Shown here in pieces: positions 61,708-64,000 of a stretch of 64,000 nt of DNA. The stretch lies in contig NZ_CP109190.1 in NCBI RefSeq assembly GCF_041438805.1, positions 9,052,001 to 9,116,000 on the forward strand. Direction: 5' to 3'. The notes below the pieces were generated by a model, which made no database searches, was not told the origin of the DNA, and worked only from the letters and a program-made list of their open reading frames with translations. A program made the translations under genes and the position numbers. The stretch comes from Streptomyces sp. NBC_01707 (GTDB taxonomy: Bacteria; Actinomycetota; Actinomycetes; Streptomycetales; Streptomycetaceae). Every line of letters starts with the position of its first letter. Within the stretch, counting starts at the first letter, position 1.

Positions 61708-62607
61708 TTACGAGCGGCCCGGTGCCGGCCGCGCCAGTTCGACGTTGAACTGGGCACCGGTCAGCAGAGCCAGATTGGTGAACCAGACCCAGATCAGGAA
61801 GACGACGAGCCCGGCGAGCGAGCCGTACAGCCGGCTGTACGAGCCGATGTGCGTGGCGTACAGGGCGAATCCGGCCGAGGCGACCAGCCACAGGAACGCG
61901 GCGAGCACCCCGCCGGGCAGCCCCCGCCTCAGACCCCTGGCCGACGCCGGCCCGGTACGGAACAGCACCATGATCAGACAGGCGACCAGGAACACCAGGA
62001 CGGGCCACTTCAGCACCGCCCACAGCGTTTCACTGGCATGTGCCAGGCCCAGCCGGTGTCCCAGCCAGCGGGCCAGCGGTCCGGTCAGCACCAGGGCGAA
62101 CGCGCTGGTCATGAGCAGCAGGAGAAGTCCCACGGCGGTGGCCACGATGATGTGGGCCTTGCGCAGCGCCGGCCGCTTGTCCCGCACCCCGTGCTGGGCG
62201 TGCAGTGCCCTGCGGAAGACGGCCAGATAGCTGGAGGCGGACCACACCGCGCTGACGGTCCCCGTCGCGATCAGCAGCCATACGGCGCCGCGTTCGTGGG
62301 TCGCGGCCTCCAGCGGCTGGCGCAGCGCGGCTCCGGACTCCGCCGGGGCGAAGGCGGTGATGTCGGTGATCAGCGCGTCGGTGGCCCGGGGATTGGCCAG
62401 GCCGATCAGAGCGACGGTGACCAGCAGCGCCGGGAGCAGAGCGAGGATGGCGTAGTACGTCAGGGCGGCGGCCCAGTCCGAGAGGTCGTCCTTCCAGATC
62501 GATACAGGGGTACGGCACAGAGCGGACCGCCAGTGGGCGGCCCGCCCTGCAGGGCCGGCCTGGCGGGGGACGTGTCCGGCGGCGGTTGCGGTGGTCTTGC
62601 TCGGCAC
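61708..62607 (-). CDS. YihY/virulence factor BrkB family membrane protein
   Basis: 299 aa with six hydrophobic segments. Family marks are DLSDWAAALTYYAILALLPALLVTVALIG in the first helix, the ASSYLAVFRRALHAQHGVRDKRP loop and the ending YGSLAGLVVFLIWVWFTNLALLTGAQFN. It is an inner-membrane protein, once called ribonuclease BN by mistake, of unknown transport or envelope role. GTG 62607 follows GGAGA. It lies 216 bases downstream of the MscS-type gene on the same strand; both are envelope proteins. Confidence 0.95.
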   Translation of the reverse strand: MPSKTTATAAGHVPRQAGPAGRAAHWRSALCRTPVSIWKDDLSDWAAALTYYAILALLPALLVTVALIGLANPRATDALITDITAFAPAESGAALRQPLEAATHERGAVWLLIATGTVSAVWSASSYLAVFRRALHAQHGVRDKRPALRKAHIIVATAVGLLLLLMTSAFALVLTGPLARWLGHRLGLAHASETLWAVLKWPVLVFLVACLIMVLFRTGPASARGLRRGLPGGVLAAFLWLVASAGFALYATHIGSYSRLYGSLAGLVVFLIWVWFTNLALLTGAQFNVELARPAPGRS

Positions 62608-62823
62608 GGCTGGTTCTCCGGGGACGTGGTCAGGCGCGGCGCGGCCTGGCAGCGCCGGGGGAGGCAGCGGATCCCCCGGTGTATGGACATCCTTGCTACC
62701 ACTTCCGCTTCTGCCACCGTCACCGGGCCGTACACCCGCCGCGACCGGCCGCTTGGCGGCGGAGGTCGGTCGTCGACCGATGTCAGCGCCACGACCACGG
62801 CGGTTGTCAGGGCTCGGAGCAGC

Positions 62824-63894
62824 TCACAGACCGACTGTGCGCTGGTGCGGGATCGGCACCGGCGTCTCGGCCTGCTGCACCGCCACCGTCCGCATCGGGG
62901 CGGGAATCCTGATGCCTTCGGCCCGGTAGCGCTGGTGCAGGCGCTTGATGAACTCGTGCTTGATCAGATACTGGTCGCTGAATTCACCGGCCCGCAGGAT
63001 CACCGTGAAGTTGATCCTGGAATCCCCGAAGGTGTGGAACCGGACGGCCGGTTCATGGTCGGGGACGCCGCCGGTGATGTCGGTCATGACGCTCTCGACG
63101 ACCTCGGCGGTCACGCGCTCGACGTGCTCCAGGTCGCTGTCGTAGCCGACTCCGACCTGGACCAGCACCGACATCTGCTGTTCCGGCCGGTTGAAGTTGG
63201 TCATATTGGTGCCGGCGAGCTGGGCGTTGGGGATGATCACCAGGTTGTTCGACAGCTGACGCACCACGGTATTACGCCAGTTGATGTCGACCACGTACCC
63301 TTCCTCGCCGCTGCTCAGCCGGATGTAGTCGCCGGGCTGCACCGTCTTCGAGGCGAGGATGTGCACGCCCGCGAACAGGTTGGCGAGGGTGTCCTGCAGC
63401 GCCAGAGCGACCGCGAGGCCGCCCACACCCAGGGCGGTGAGGAGCGGGGCGATGGAGACGCCCAAAGTCTGCAGTACGACGAGAAAGCCCATCGCCAGCA
63501 CCACGATGCGCGTGATGTTGACGAAGATGGTGGCCGACCCCGCCACACCGGACCGGGACTGGGCGACGGACCGCACCAGACCGGTGATCACCCGTGCCGC
63601 GGTCAGTGTGGCGACCAGGATGAGCAACACCGTCAGTGTCCGGTTGACGTTGCGTCCGACCTGCGAGGTCAGCGGAAGCACCGCGGCGGCCGCCGCCACG
63701 CCCGCAGCTATCGCCGCCCAGGGCGCCAGCGTCCGCAGGGTGTCGACGATGACGTCGTCCCCGCTCCACCGCGTCCGGCGGGCACGCTCGCCCAGCCACC
63801 TCAGGGCGGCGCGCAGCAACAGTCCCGCCAGGACGCCCGCCACCACCATGACCCCGGCGACGATCAGGTCATGGAGCGTGAGTGCCCGGTTCAC
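62824..63894 (-). CDS. MscS-type mechanosensitive channel
   Basis: 356 aa. Four or five membrane helices (about 8-30, 57-75, 82-105, 120-140) are followed by the pore helix and the MscS beta domain (LLTALGVGGLAVALALQDTLANLFAGVHILASKTVQPGDYIRL, then VVDINWRNTVVRQLSNNLVIIPNAQLAGTNMTNF). The C-terminal cage domain has FGDSRINFTVILRAGEFSDQYLIKHEFIKRLHQRY. It opens under membrane tension to release solutes on osmotic downshock. GTG 63894 is chosen for GGGAGG; ATG 63954 would add 20 residues. Mid-sized, without N-terminal extension. Confidence 0.95.
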   Translation of the reverse strand: MNRALTLHDLIVAGVMVVAGVLAGLLLRAALRWLGERARRTRWSGDDVIVDTLRTLAPWAAIAAGVAAAAAVLPLTSQVGRNVNRTLTVLLILVATLTAARVITGLVRSVAQSRSGVAGSATIFVNITRIVVLAMGFLVVLQTLGVSIAPLLTALGVGGLAVALALQDTLANLFAGVHILASKTVQPGDYIRLSSGEEGYVVDINWRNTVVRQLSNNLVIIPNAQLAGTNMTNFNRPEQQMSVLVQVGVGYDSDLEHVERVTAEVVESVMTDITGGVPDHEPAVRFHTFGDSRINFTVILRAGEFSDQYLIKHEFIKRLHQRYRAEGIRIPAPMRTVAVQQAETPVPIPHQRTVGL

Positions 63895-64000
63895 CGGTTG
63901 CCTCCCGCCGGCAGGACGAGCGGACCGGCGGCGGAACCCGTTGGAGGGCGCCATATGTGATTCATTGTCACCTTGTGTTACCTGCTTGATCGTCGGATCC

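Noticed and set aside
61849..63960. 703-codon open frame on the plus strand
   Set aside because: Spans the antisense of two real membrane-protein genes; Gln/Gly/His-rich nonsense.

Overview
The window looks like chromosomal DNA of a Streptomyces or a close relative. It is very GC-rich, with strong G/C bias at third codon positions and frequent GTG starts. Twin-arginine signals, MmyB-type XRE regulators paired with SDR enzymes, CGNR and VOC genes, and a rifampin-associated element next to a rifampin phosphotransferase all point the same way. There are no ribosomal, replication or tRNA genes and no CRISPR array. Most genes are accessory: secreted enzymes, small regulator-enzyme pairs and stress or resistance functions. 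Non-coding and decayed stretches are frequent.

Layout. 1-3.5 kb: 3' part of an ABC-F ATPase gene, then a divergent XRE regulator/SDR pair around a 25-bp dyad. 3.6-15.3 kb: a SLATT-like two-helix membrane protein, then a segment bounded by inverted copies of a secreted Gly-rich protein gene whose 3' flanks are nearly identical over 306 bp. Inside that segment are a cNMP-binding histidine kinase/REC-flavoprotein operon, a cysteine-desulfurase-like enzyme, a transglycosylase-like protein and a degraded acetyltransferase-like gene. 15.3-20.5 kb: a translationally coupled phosphatase-MFS-TolB-like operon, an exported Ig-like protein and a TPR protein. 21-26 kb: GH11 xylanase (XlnC-like, Tat-exported, xylanase operator upstream), a HAD phosphatase, and rifampin phosphotransferase with its RAE. 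26-37 kb: DUF2871 membrane protein, AraC/GyrI-like regulator, lamin-tail protein, a tandem AraC/VOC region with a decayed copy, RclA-like flavoenzyme, VanJ-like EEP protein, GNAT and methyltransferase.

37-54 kb: a Tat-exported GH78 rhamnosidase, four small redox or hydrolase genes, a secreted beta-lactamase-fold serine hydrolase, and a complete sugar-uptake locus. That locus has a LacI regulator, lipoprotein and two permeases on one strand, and a debranching-type glycosidase on the other, with two mirror-image operators between them. No ABC ATPase is encoded there, so a shared MsiK-type ATPase is presumably used. 54-64 kb: DUF427 protein and alpha/beta hydrolase divergent from a CGNR zinc-finger regulator with three 30-bp dyads, a mammalian-type transketolase followed by a truncated antiporter remnant, GNAT, a GlpQ-like secreted phosphodiesterase with a candidate PHO box, a YihY/BrkB protein and an MscS-type channel.

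The best candidates for something not yet described are the cNMP-kinase/REC-thioredoxin-reductase-like pair (7.0-10.1 kb), the CGNR regulator with its three matching dyads (56.3-56.6 kb), and the large inverted repeat whose non-coding flank is much better conserved than its genes (4.7-15.3 kb).
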